In this document: positions 1 through 6,412 of the stretch, in pieces
How positions within the stretch are numbered: the stretch's first letter is position 1
Layout: the number at the start of each line of letters is the position of its first letter
Source of the DNA: a virus
Virus record (IMG/VR): IMGVR_UViG_3300031885_000058
Span: 1 to 36,585 of that record
Length of the DNA: 36,585 nucleotides
Reading direction: 5' to 3' (one strand)
The notes under the pieces: generated by a model
Told to the model about the DNA's origin: nothing
Databases searched by the model: none
The model's input: the letters and a program-made list of their open reading frames with translations, nothing else
Program-made: the position numbers and the translations under genes

Positions 1-74
1 TCCCCACACAATTCCCCCGCGGGGATATTGGGATCGTATCGATCAGGCGGGCTAAACCGAATCCTAATGCTCAT
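1..74 (-). CDS. Cys-rich hypothetical protein, 5' part (same as the gene at 36231-36503)
   Basis: The ATG at 74-72 overlaps the stop of the upstream gene as ATGA. The coding sequence runs off the left edge. The first 24 residues equal the start of the 90-residue protein at 36503-36231, ending in the first Cys of the first CxxC pair. If the contig is circular, this is the same gene seen twice. The ribosome-binding site AAAGGAG lies in the last codons of the upstream gene. Confidence 0.8.
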   Translation of the reverse strand, partial: MSIRIRFSPPDRYDPNIPAGELCG

Positions 75-126
75 GCCTCACGCTCCTTTGGGGGGGCCTT
101 CCACCACAGATACGCTTGAGCGGCGG
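1..126. repeat. Terminal direct repeat, left copy
   Basis: These 126 bases are identical to 36430-36555. At base 127 the left copy continues with A, while the right copy continues with C at 36556, and the sequences then differ. The simplest reading is that the contig closes into a circle at this repeat and that the last 30 bases are an alternative (variant) path. 126 is one less than 127, a k-mer size used by some assemblers, so the exact length may come from the assembly graph and not from biology. A true terminal redundancy or a duplicated gene end are alternatives. Confidence 0.9.
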
Positions 127-496
127 ATTCAGACAGCCCATTACCCCCATACCAAGGACCTTCTATCTCCGTAGGTAAATGGTGGGTTTGCCACCCCACG
201 TAGAAAGGAAAGTCGTTCATCGCACTAACCCACGATTGGAGTGAAGCACAACTGCCCCTAATATCTATAAGCACGGGCAACACTCTCAGGATCTCCTCTG
301 CGGTCGGGGCGGCACAGACGTCCTCAAAGAAGTCTTCGATACACAAGGCACTGTTATCTCCCACGACATGTACGCTAGCTGGGTGTCCCTTGTCTATCGT
401 AGACCGTTGCCATGCCAGCGCCGTGTCCTGCGGGAACCCCTTCTCCTTCAACTGCTGGCAGACAGCAAGAGGCGGAACAAGTTCAATGAGAGTCAT
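71..496 (-). CDS. Hypothetical phage protein with KEREA tail
   Basis: 141 residues, with no recognised catalytic domain. It starts with a Pro-rich segment (ELVPPLAVCQQLKEKGFPQD) and has a C-terminal block with SAAQAYLWWKA, a layout I associate with small hypothetical proteins of tailed phages. The ATG at 496 overlaps the upstream stop (ATGA) and has AAAGGAG eight bases before it. Its last codons carry AAAGGAG and the ATG of the next gene. The right window edge holds a second version of its C-terminal end that differs upstream of AAQAYLWWKA, so this gene is probably variable between relatives. Function unknown. Confidence 0.75.
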   Translation of the reverse strand: MTLIELVPPLAVCQQLKEKGFPQDTALAWQRSTIDKGHPASVHVVGDNSALCIEDFFEDVCAAPTAEEILRVLPVLIDIRGSCASLQSWVSAMNDFPFYVGWQTHHLPTEIEGPWYGGNGLSESAAQAYLWWKAPPKEREA

Positions 497-801
497 GGTT
501 CACGCTCCTTTGGGGGGGCAAGGACGGAGGCAGGAAAGTAATACCATAATTCGCCCGTCACAAACTCGCGCCCAGACTGATGCAACGAACGGTCATCGGC
601 GGCAATGCACGAACTCTCGGCCAGTATCCTCTCCCTCTCCTCTGCCACGCCTTTGGCATAAGCGCGAGCGTCAACAGCAGCAGCAAAAGCATCAAGTTCT
701 TTCGGAATGCAGATAGTCGAAAGTCCCCTGGTTCCCTCCAATATCCGTTCTCGCAATTCCTCAACCGTTAGTGTTGCCAGTAGTTCTTCAAGTTCACTCA
801 T
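493..801 (-). CDS. Hypothetical protein with helical AEERERI motif, paralog of 1048-1311
   Basis: 102 residues, charged and mainly helical. It contains AYAKGVAEERERIL near the middle and ends in ASVLAPPKEREP. The gene at 1048-1311 has the matching AHAEGAAEERERIR and ASVLAPPKGREP, so the two are paralogs or share swapped ends. The ATG at 801 lies inside the end of the upstream gene (GGAGGTGAGCCATGAGTGA), so translation is coupled. Function unknown. Confidence 0.75.
   Translation of the reverse strand: MSELEELLATLTVEELRERILEGTRGLSTICIPKELDAFAAAVDARAYAKGVAEERERILAESSCIAADDRSLHQSGREFVTGELWYYFPASVLAPPKEREP
494..532. repeat. Gene-junction repeat, copy B
   Basis: 39 bases with only two differences from 1049-1087; shorter forms occur at 72-96, 36501-36525 and 36234-36250. 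On the minus strand it encodes the protein tail LAPPKEREP and at the same time carries the Shine-Dalgarno AAAGGAG and the overlapping stop/start ATGA for the following gene. Confidence 0.85.
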
Positions 802-1051
802 GGCTCACCTCCGCCAACCATCGCCCATCCGGCAAGCGTTTCATATGGTTGCGAAGGATCCTCTCCTTTTCGGGAATGAGTGCATGCCAATACCCACCCT
901 GAGAATCGTAGTTAAACTCCTCCGCCCCACTACCGTCCATGTTGACATTGTATCGATGCGTATAACGGGTAAAAGCATCTCCCAAGAACGTATCAGGCCA
1001 TGCCTTATAAACGGGTTCCCAATGCTGGCTGCGTTTACGGAAAAAGCTCAT
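794..1051 (-). CDS. Hypothetical protein
   Basis: 85 residues, rich in aromatic residues (Trp, Tyr, Phe), with no recognised domain. The ATG at 1051 overlaps the upstream stop as ATGA and is preceded by AAAGGGGCG. The last codons (GAEVSHE-like end) contain GGAGGTGAG, the ribosome-binding site for the next gene. It sits in a run of six tightly overlapping small genes after the replication initiator. Function unknown. Confidence 0.7.
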   Translation of the reverse strand: MSFFRKRSQHWEPVYKAWPDTFLGDAFTRYTHRYNVNMDGSGAEEFNYDSQGGYWHALIPEKERILRNHMKRLPDGRWLAEVSHE

Positions 1052-1311
1052 GGCTCACGCCCCTTTGGGGGGGCAAGGACGGAGGCAACCACGCTATAGA
1101 ACGGGAATGACTGCCCTTTATCGTGAAGGGTTCCTAGCTTCCGTATCCTCTCCCTTTCCTCTGCCGCGCCTTCGGCATGGGCGGCATTCAGTCCGTAGAC
1201 GATGCGATCTTTCATAAGTCTGTACCTATCCTTCAATGGAAGTTGCGGCTCAGATATATCGAGCCATATCTTCTGCGACATACTCTCAGCAAGTTCTTCT
1301 ACCTTGGTCAT
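1048..1311 (-). CDS. Hypothetical protein, paralog of 493-801
   Basis: 87 residues from the ATG at 1311. This start is preferred over an upstream in-frame ATG because AAAGGAGG lies seven to eight bases before it. It begins MTKVEELAES and carries AHAEGAAEERERIR and the tail SVLAPPKGREP. It overlaps the end of the upstream gene by 26 bases. Helical, charged, function unknown. Confidence 0.75.
   Translation of the reverse strand: MTKVEELAESMSQKIWLDISEPQLPLKDRYRLMKDRIVYGLNAAHAEGAAEERERIRKLGTLHDKGQSFPFYSVVASVLAPPKGREP
1049..1087. repeat. Gene-junction repeat, copy A
   Basis: Second copy of the 39-base junction element described at 494-532 (two mismatches). It joins the gene at 1048-1311 to the gene at 794-1051 and provides both the end of the first protein and the start signals of the second. 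Confidence 0.85.
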
Positions 1312-1645
1312 CGATTGCCTCCTTTGCCGCAATGGTCACAACTGCACCTTCCGGCAAAACCCTTTTTAGATCCGCTAGAAGACTGCGAGTGATGCTACGC
1401 CTTGCTTCACTTTCGATATAATGCCGGACAGACACATCGCCATCAACGGCTCGCTGGCACATCTCCTTATCCAGAACAAGATCGGCGGTCATATTCTTCG
1501 GCATCCAGTCCAGATGAACAAACAAATCAATGTTGATGACGTACCCTGCAGGAGAGTCTTCACTAACCGCGCCCACAAAGACAAGCATCTTTCCATCAGC
1601 CCTTAGTTTCTTCAGGCCTTGCCTGAATCGCTCTACCTTAGTCAT
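1286..1645 (-). CDS. Hypothetical protein
   Basis: 119 residues. The ATG overlaps the stop of the replication initiator gene (ATGA, 1645-1642) and has AAAGGAAG upstream. Near its C-terminus PEGAVVTIAAKEA resembles the C-terminal PYGGSVIIVAKERE and PNGATVTITAKGTP of the Cys-rich proteins at 36043-36503, so this tail module may be shared. Its start MTKVERFRQG also resembles the next gene's MTKVEELAES. Function unknown. Confidence 0.7.
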   Translation of the reverse strand: MTKVERFRQGLKKLRADGKMLVFVGAVSEDSPAGYVINIDLFVHLDWMPKNMTADLVLDKEMCQRAVDGDVSVRHYIESEARRSITRSLLADLKRVLPEGAVVTIAAKEAIDDQGRRTC

Positions 1646-2517
1646 CTCTCTTCTTCCTTTGCTCCATCATCGTCAAGCCACTTTCGGGCTTGCTCTTTAT
1701 GTTGCCGATCCTGTTCTTCTGTCCAAATTGGCACAGGTTCGAGGGGCCCAGATTGAATCAAGGGCTCATCAAAATAGCGCGAACCCTCGTTGATATAGAC
1801 GAGCGTATCCGCCTTCACAAGGAAATCAAAATCGGCTCGCCAGCCTAGATGTGTTTTAGAGGGAGATCGCCCCAGAAGAAAATCAGATGTAATGGCCTTA
1901 CGGAAAAGAGCCTCAAGACCCTCGAGGCCATAGTCACCGATGATCCGTTTGATTGCCCGAATCCGGAAGGGAGTAAGAGCCAGAACATTCGGCAAGCCGG
2001 CGGGAACACAAATCTTGCGATAAAGGAGAACTACGGGATCGTCATCGATTTTGTTCGCGATGACGAATCTCTTAAAGACCTTTTCTGTTGGAAGTACTCT
2101 TTCTATTGAGGGCCCCTTTTTCCGTACCAGATTTGGTACGGATTTCGGTACCAGTTCTGGTACGGATTTCCGTACCCGTACGGATTTCGGTACCAGTTTC
2201 CACCCTCCAAAATGCTTGTTGAATTCATACGTTCCTGGTTTTCTGGTACGCATTTCGGTACCAGATTTGAAGATAATGTTCCTTTGAACTAATCGCTCGA
2301 TAGTATTCAAGACATGTTTCTTATCAATTCCTGTCCCATCCACGAACTGACTGAGAGGAATAAGATCGCTTTTCTTATTCCATCCATAGGTCTTGCGCCA
2401 GAGAAACCACAAAACCCTCGATTCATACCCCGATAATTGGGTACGAGCGAGGGTTTCGGCTATAGAATTGACGATCTTCAGAAAACCGTCTTCTAACTGA
2501 GGGCTTTCAAGACTCAT
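1642..2517 (-). CDS. Phage replication initiation protein, O-type
   Basis: 291 residues. The N-terminal ~95 residues (LEDGFLKIVNSIAETLA, then SGYESRVLWFLWRKTYGWNK, then a helix-turn-helix up to VQRNIIF) match the phage replication protein O N-terminal winged-helix family, which binds origin repeats and recruits the host helicase. A Val/Pro/Lys/Ser linker follows (about 108-137), then a helical C-terminal part with HLGWRADFDFLVK, typical of phage initiators. The linker is encoded by iteron-like DNA repeats, as in lambda O. No helicase loader was recognised next to it. The ATG has AGGTGA eight bases upstream and its own promoter at 2652-2625. Confidence 0.8.
   Translation of the reverse strand: MSLESPQLEDGFLKIVNSIAETLARTQLSGYESRVLWFLWRKTYGWNKKSDLIPLSQFVDGTGIDKKHVLNTIERLVQRNIIFKSGTEMRTRKPGTYEFNKHFGGWKLVPKSVRVRKSVPELVPKSVPNLVRKKGPSIERVLPTEKVFKRFVIANKIDDDPVVLLYRKICVPAGLPNVLALTPFRIRAIKRIIGDYGLEGLEALFRKAITSDFLLGRSPSKTHLGWRADFDFLVKADTLVYINEGSRYFDEPLIQSGPLEPVPIWTEEQDRQHKEQARKWLDDDGAKEEER
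2135..2264. repeat. Four iteron-like repeats, candidate replication origin
   Basis: Copies of a ~20-base unit, GGTACGGATTTCGGTACCAG, lie at 2135-2154, 2159-2177, 2178-2196 and 2245-2264. Each is a partial dyad (GGTAC, eight bases, GTACC). Three copies are read in one frame (VPKSV peptides in the linker) but the fourth is read in another frame (GTEMRT), so conservation acts on DNA and not on protein. Iterons inside the initiator gene match the lambda O/ori arrangement. Confidence 0.7.
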
Positions 2518-2556
2518 CTGTTATTTCACCTGGTCTTTCCTGCCCCATTTGAAAGA

Positions 2557-2618
2557 GTGGCGGTCCCGAGAGCAGGCGCGGGTTCATGCTATCCCGTCGG
2601 AAAGCACTAGACCGCCAC
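2557..2618. other. Inverted repeat in the leader of the replication gene
   Basis: Nine-base arms GTGGCGGTC (2557-2565) and GACCGCCAC (2610-2618) are perfectly complementary across 44 bases. The outer arm begins at the predicted transcription start (about 2618), so the mRNA 5' end would be folded into a stem. It could be a control or stability element or a pair of protein-binding sites. Confidence 0.55.
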
Positions 2619-2624
2619 GGCATT

Positions 2625-2652
2625 ATTGTACTCAATTTCATCGTGCTGTCAA
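2625..2652 (-). promoter_or_regulatory. Sigma-70-type promoter for the replication gene
   Basis: On the minus strand TTGACA (2652-2647), 16 bases, TACAAT (2630-2625). The predicted start is near 2618, about 100 bases before the initiator ATG at 2517. It lies in the 252-base gap between the endonuclease and initiator genes. Confidence 0.75.
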
Positions 2653-2653
2653 G

Positions 2654-2706
2654 CCGGGGGTATCCATTGCCGAACTACCGATCATTGCTCGGTTGTTATA
2701 CCCCGG
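2654..2706. other. Imperfect hairpin upstream of the replication promoter
   Basis: CCGGGGGTAT and ATACCCCGG pair with one bulged base, and an inner GCCGA pairs with TCGGT. It lies just upstream of the -35 box. There is no T-run on either side, so it is more likely an operator or processing site than a simple terminator. Confidence 0.4.
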
Positions 2707-2769
2707 GGGGCATGGCCTCTTTTGTGGTAACCGTAGAATGTGCTCTAACATTGGCGAGTTCACAAGTTT

Positions 2770-3285
2770 TTAGTTTGTGAACAACAAATCCAATTCCGGT
2801 CGGGATTTGCTCGAAGCTTGCCTATCTGTCTTCCTGATATACCTTGCCCCGCTAGACAAGACATCGGCGTCATCGTGCGCCATGCCAAGCATTACATTGC
2901 ATTGCAGACACAAAAGTCCCCTGACCGCGTTCGTCACGTGGTCGTGATCAACGTAGAACTTGTTATATAATTTCTTTCCACAGACAGCACAGTGATCATG
3001 CTGGCTACGATGTAGCCTCTGAATGGTTTTCTCAGAAACAAACCGCCTGATATTGCCCCTAGATTTCGGGATCTTCCCCGCCGCCACTCTCATGGCCGCG
3101 TCATCGACTTCCTGTTTCCGCCGCGCCCTTGCTTCGCACTCTTCTTTTTCTCTTTCACGATCTTTTTTCTCATAGTAATCCTTAGCCATACCGTGTCCAT
3201 CGAAGAAGGCCTTTTGATCGAAAACTCCAGAATTCTTAGTCCATATGGTGGCCTTGCGTCGGAGCTTCTCTTCGTGTGGCGTCAT
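2770..3285 (-). CDS. Endonuclease VII-like HNH nuclease
   Basis: 171 residues from the ATG at 3285 (a longer in-frame reading exists but lacks start signals). The N-terminal half is charged and coiled-coil-like (DREREKEECEARARRK). The C-terminal half has CAVCGKKL, then VDHDHVTNAVRGLLCLQCN and MLGMAHDD. This is the zinc-binding HNH layout (two CxxC pairs around DHDH) of the recombination endonuclease VII family, which cuts branched DNA or, in smaller members, DNA generally. It likely acts in recombination or packaging. Confidence 0.85.
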   Translation of the reverse strand: MTPHEEKLRRKATIWTKNSGVFDQKAFFDGHGMAKDYYEKKDREREKEECEARARRKQEVDDAAMRVAAGKIPKSRGNIRRFVSEKTIQRLHRSQHDHCAVCGKKLYNKFYVDHDHVTNAVRGLLCLQCNVMLGMAHDDADVLSSGARYIRKTDRQASSKSRPELDLLFTN

Positions 3286-3385
3286 TGTCTCGCACTTATC
3301 CTTTCTTATCCTATTTTGAAAGGCGGCAGCACCGGGGATAAGACCGGTTTTGGAGGGTCGCGAACCTATCCTAGCTGCCACCAAT

Positions 3386-3412
3386 AGTATACTCACGGGC
3401 GTAGCGATGCAA
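3386..3412 (-). promoter_or_regulatory. Possible promoter before the endonuclease gene
   Basis: On the minus strand TTGCAT (3412-3407), 15 bases, TATACT (3391-3386). The -10 is good, but the -35 and spacing are weak. It lies in the gap of about 135 bases between the gene at 3421-3582 and the endonuclease start at 3285. Confidence 0.4.
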
Positions 3413-3420
3413 GTGGCACC

Positions 3421-3582
3421 CTAGCCACGCCTCAGCAAATACCCTTCCGCCTTCTGGATTTCTAGCAACTTGCGGTATACTTTCTGGACTGACGCGGCGT
3501 TTCTGCCATCCCTCGTTACTGCCTTGACGAGGTCAACACGCAAGTCATGCTTGCGTTGCTCAAGCGATAACAATGTCCTCAT
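3421..3582 (-). CDS. Small basic hypothetical protein
   Basis: 53 residues, helical and basic (LRVDLVKAVTRDG, VQKVYRKLLEIQKAEG). The ATG at 3582 overlaps the upstream stop (ATGA), with AAAGGAGG eight bases before it, which decides the start over a longer in-frame reading. Possibly DNA-binding on charge alone; no family recognised. Confidence 0.65.
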   Translation of the reverse strand: MRTLLSLEQRKHDLRVDLVKAVTRDGRNAASVQKVYRKLLEIQKAEGYLLRRG

Positions 3583-3785
3583 ATCGCGGCCTCCTTTGCC
3601 TCTGGCAATATAAAGGTCGAGCAAATCTCAGGGCCATCCACGCCCTGTGCTTTCAATTCATCAATGATCATCTGCCGTGCCGCTTCCCTAGAAGCGGCCT
3701 TGACGATACGGTCGCCATGATAATGTTCACCATTACTGCGGTAAAACCAAAAAACGCGGTAAGTGCCGGCCGGATCTTTTCTCAT
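3579..3785 (-). CDS. Small hypothetical protein
   Basis: 68 residues with an aromatic N-terminal part (YRVFWFYRSNGEHYHGD) and a helix ASREAARQMIIDELKAQG. It ends PEAKEAAI, where the AAG GAG codons form the ribosome-binding site of the next gene. It overlaps both neighbours by four bases (ATGA). Function unknown. Confidence 0.7.
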   Translation of the reverse strand: MRKDPAGTYRVFWFYRSNGEHYHGDRIVKAASREAARQMIIDELKAQGVDGPEICSTFILPEAKEAAI

Positions 3786-4201
3786 GGCCTTCTTGCCTCG
3801 CTATAAAAGGGATGAACTGGCGGCTCGGCATTGGGCGTCCGCTCCATCTCTGCTCTAGAGTAAGCCAACGCGCTCTGGCATGCGTCGATCGTTTCCTTTC
3901 TCAGCTCTAGCGCTTCACGGGTTGCCTTGACCAGGGCTTCGGCAATATCGGCAGCTCGCTCAGAGGCAGTTACTCGTTGGGTGACTTTTGCCTTTAGTTC
4001 ATCAACAGTAACCTTCCCCTCTCCTGCCTTTTCTTCCAGCAGGACCTTGGCATAAAGTTCGTGATAGTCCGCAGACTTGTTGACTGCATCAGAAAGCAAT
4101 CCCCGATACTGGTCGGTTAACGTCCCCAGATCTGCCAAGGCCTTGAACATTTGCTCGATGTACTCATTTGCTGACGTATTGCACCCGGGCGTGGTCAGCA
4201 T
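3782..4201 (-). CDS. Coiled-coil hypothetical protein
   Basis: 139 residues from the ATG at 4201, which overlaps the stop of the upstream gene (ATGCTGA). It is almost wholly helical and charged (KVTVDELKAKVTQRVTASER, IAEALVKATREALELRKETI). It has no catalytic motif. It could be a structural or oligomerisation protein of the early operon. Function unknown. Confidence 0.7.
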   Translation of the reverse strand: MLTTPGCNTSANEYIEQMFKALADLGTLTDQYRGLLSDAVNKSADYHELYAKVLLEEKAGEGKVTVDELKAKVTQRVTASERAADIAEALVKATREALELRKETIDACQSALAYSRAEMERTPNAEPPVHPFYSEARRP

Positions 4202-4383
4202 GGCGAACCTACCAATCCAAATGCCTGGGGATCGTCGGTGACGCTGCGTTGTCCTTCGTGGTACACGTCCTCCAGAACTTTGATTGCCGGGATACCTTGC
4301 GCCAAACATAGCAAACCCACGGTAACCGCCAAGTCGTGGGGTGATGATTTGAGAATCTTGAGTTCTTCCGCTGTGATGCCCAT
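4195..4383 (-). CDS. Small hypothetical protein
   Basis: 62 residues from the ATG at 4383. This start is preferred over an ATG 15 bases upstream because GAGGCG is then well spaced. It begins MGITAEELKILK and is mostly helical. It ends with an overlap into the next gene. Function unknown. Confidence 0.65.
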   Translation of the reverse strand: MGITAEELKILKSSPHDLAVTVGLLCLAQGIPAIKVLEDVYHEGQRSVTDDPQAFGLVGSPC

Positions 4384-4384
4384 T

Positions 4385-4918
4385 TCATTTCGCCTCATTC
4401 CAACTAGGTCCCGCCCAAGTTACATGGGCTACGGCTTCTCCCTTGTTCTTATCACACCATGCTTCCGCTTCAGCAAGGGTCGGATAGCGCTCTGGTCCAA
4501 TGTCTCTGTGGGGATTGTTGTCCGTAATCAATACCCACATCTCATGCTTCGTGGGGACGGGAATCGGAACGGAGTCAAGGGCATAAACCCGCGTAACAGA
4601 GTAAGCTGGGGGGTCATGTTCCCTCGTCTGTTGTAGCGCATCGGCGAGTGCATCGACGTAGTTTTCATAAGCCGTTCCTATCCAATGTCTTGAAACCGAT
4701 ACGGCCGCCCACCCTCCATGCTTCGTGAGGACGGGAACGAGGTCTTTATCCGTTTCTTGCGTTCTCATCACGAATCCCGCATCCGTCCATGCTGACGTAT
4801 CTAGTTCGCCCACAATAAAGCCAACAATCGGATAAGACAAATTGGGCCCGTCTAGGCACAAAATCCTTACTCCGCGCCCATCGCGAGTCCGATACTTCCC
4901 CTCCATCGTAATCTGCAT
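4385..4918 (-). CDS. Conserved-looking phage protein, function unknown
   Basis: 177 residues. The N-terminus GKYRTRDGRGVRILCLDG followed by YPIVGFIVGE and WTDAGF is a layout I recognise from short uncharacterised phage proteins. The C-terminal half (EMWVLITDNN, LAEAEAWCDKNKG) looks like a second small domain, so this may be a two-module protein. The ATG overlaps the upstream TAA (TAATG) with GAAGGTGA as ribosome-binding site. Confidence 0.7.
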   Translation of the reverse strand: MQITMEGKYRTRDGRGVRILCLDGPNLSYPIVGFIVGELDTSAWTDAGFVMRTQETDKDLVPVLTKHGGWAAVSVSRHWIGTAYENYVDALADALQQTREHDPPAYSVTRVYALDSVPIPVPTKHEMWVLITDNNPHRDIGPERYPTLAEAEAWCDKNKGEAVAHVTWAGPSWNEAK

Positions 4919-5739
4919 TATGTCACCTTCCTCTCTGCCGCCGCCCGCTTTTTCTCCTCAATCCTGGCCATTTCCGCCAATGCGAAATACTGCTTGATGA
5001 TAACATTCCCGGCGGCCTGCAAGTCGTCATGGGCGAGCGAATCCATGTCCGTTGGCTCAATGAATCGTCCAGCACAAGCTTGATGAAGCCGGAGTAGCCA
5101 TTCCTCGCGGGTATAGGTTTTGCCATTGTAGAGATAGGATTCGGGCGGCTCTTCAGGAAACTCAAAGGGAACAGGGGCCTCGGCCAGGTCTTCGGGGCTC
5201 GCTTCGTCTTCGCCCCTGAACTCCTTGCTCTGCTCGATAATGGTACGAATCCACTCAGGCAACTTCTCAAATACCGCATCCTTGCCATTTTCGACATCAT
5301 AGGAAACAGCAGGATTGGATTGGTCAGGAACCTTCGTGCCCTTGGGAACCGACATCACCCCTGCTATATTGGCGAATGTTTTACCATTTGATTCCGCATG
5401 GATCACGGATAGAAGACACGGGGCCCCGAGCATTCCCCCAAGGGCAAACCCATTCTTTTCTTCTTCGATAGTAATGCCTCTTCCAAGCCAACTTTCCAGG
5501 TCTTTGCGGAGATTGGCCTTTTCGTTAACGCTCAAGGTGTACCGCTTAGAGATTGCCAGCGGGCGTCCGTCATCCATGAGCTCGTTTGGGAGTTCCCACT
5601 GGATTTGGACCTTTCTGGTAGAACTTCCAAAGCGCTCAGAATATTGAGTTCCCAGATCGATAATCCCGTAACACCGTGCAACATGCGTACCGGCGGGAAT
5701 AACGATCCTTTCCCCGCCTTCATTTTTTGCCGTTAACAC
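4918..5739 (-). CDS. Probable ssDNA-binding-like (OB-fold) phage replication/recombination protein
   Basis: 273 residues from a GTG that shares its G with the upstream TAG (TAGTG), preceded by GGAGGTGA. The first ~165 residues have the pattern IPAGTHVARCYGIIDLGTQ, KVQIQWELP, ISKRYTLSVNEKANLRKDL, ESWLGRG, GAPCLLSVIH, ANIAGVMSVPKG. I know this from a widespread phage protein usually found next to replication or recombination genes and likely to be a beta-barrel ssDNA-binding protein. An acidic segment (EDEASPEDLAEAPVPFEFPE) follows, as in SSB tails, then a helical C-terminal part. The function is inferred. Confidence 0.6.
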   Translation of the reverse strand: MLTAKNEGGERIVIPAGTHVARCYGIIDLGTQYSERFGSSTRKVQIQWELPNELMDDGRPLAISKRYTLSVNEKANLRKDLESWLGRGITIEEEKNGFALGGMLGAPCLLSVIHAESNGKTFANIAGVMSVPKGTKVPDQSNPAVSYDVENGKDAVFEKLPEWIRTIIEQSKEFRGEDEASPEDLAEAPVPFEFPEEPPESYLYNGKTYTREEWLLRLHQACAGRFIEPTDMDSLAHDDLQAAGNVIIKQYFALAEMARIEEKKRAAAERKVT

Positions 5740-6023
5740 TACTTCACCTCCTCGGGGTGCATTGCTTTAACTAGAATATCCATCGGGATTGCACCTACGA
5801 TGTCTCTTGCCGCAGTCAAGAAGATACTTTTGAGTTTCGGATCCGGCGTCATGTTTGCCAAGACAATATACCATTGCTTCCACGCCCCCTCAGGAGTTTT
5901 TGCCCACGGGAACATACGTCCTGCTGTTGGAGCATAAATCCACCAGGTTTCTCGAAGAGCATCGTGGCATAGGCGCGTTTCAGAATCGTTGCAGAATGGA
6001 ATCAGATCCGTTTCATCTAACAT
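5739..6023 (-). CDS. Hypothetical protein
   Basis: 94 residues from the ATG at 6023 (MLDETDLIPF), which has CGGAG upstream and overlaps the previous gene by 11 bases. Rich in Trp (TWWIYAP, GAWKQWYIV) and helical at the C-terminus. It ends HPEEVK, whose codons hold GGAGGTGA for the next gene. Function unknown. Confidence 0.65.
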   Translation of the reverse strand: MLDETDLIPFCNDSETRLCHDALRETWWIYAPTAGRMFPWAKTPEGAWKQWYIVLANMTPDPKLKSIFLTAARDIVGAIPMDILVKAMHPEEVK

Positions 6024-6162
6024 GGTACTCCGAAACCCGATCCGAGCAGTCTGATTTTTTACAGTTCCCGCATGCGACCGGGCAGGACCAAGGACATGGT
6101 TCAGGATATGGTTCAACGCTCAGGTTAAGATCGACGTTCCATTCGAGTTCTTTGATTTCCAC
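6013..6162 (-). CDS. Small Cys-rich protein
   Basis: 49 residues from a GTG at 6162 with GGGAG seven bases upstream. A cluster of five Cys (CPWSC, CGNC, SDC) suggests a metal-binding knuckle. It overlaps the following gene by 11 bases. Supported by its ribosome-binding site and coupling only. Confidence 0.55.
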   Translation of the reverse strand: MEIKELEWNVDLNLSVEPYPEPCPWSCPVACGNCKKSDCSDRVSEYHVR

Positions 6163-6176
6163 CGCTACGCTCCCTT

Positions 6177-6189
6177 CCCCTTGCCGGGG
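6177..6189. repeat. Leader element CCCCTTGCCGGGG, copy 1
   Basis: On the minus strand CCCC-GGCAA-GGGG, a four-base-pair hairpin just upstream of the start of the gene at 6162. Near-identical copies precede the genes starting at 6412 (6439-6451) and 35852 (35867-35878). Confidence 0.6.
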
Positions 6190-6217
6190 GATTACCAACT
6201 ACCCTATTTAAGGCGCC

Positions 6218-6412
6218 TCATTTGGTCACCTGAAACTCGATTCTTTCCATCGGACCCGACAGCCAATATTTTGCCAGCCTTGTACAGTCCGCGCCCCTGA
6301 CTCGTATTATCTCGCCATTCTTCGCGCGTCGTTTGACGTTGAGATTCCCGAGACTCATACGTCCAAACGCACCCACTTCTTTAATGTTGCCCCTATAGCG
6401 GATTGTCTTCAT
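6218..6412 (-). CDS. Small basic hypothetical protein
   Basis: 64 residues, start ATG at 6412 with GGAAGG six bases upstream. Basic and beta-rich (MKTIRYRGNIKEVG, NVKRRAKNGEIIRVRG). No family recognised. It is the first clear gene after the regulator gene and a 336-base gap. Confidence 0.65.
   Translation of the reverse strand: MKTIRYRGNIKEVGAFGRMSLGNLNVKRRAKNGEIIRVRGADCTRLAKYWLSGPMERIEFQVTK

Noticed and set aside
2135-2264. Protein-level repeat in the initiator linker
   Set aside because: One copy is read in a different frame, so the repeat is a DNA feature; reported as iterons.
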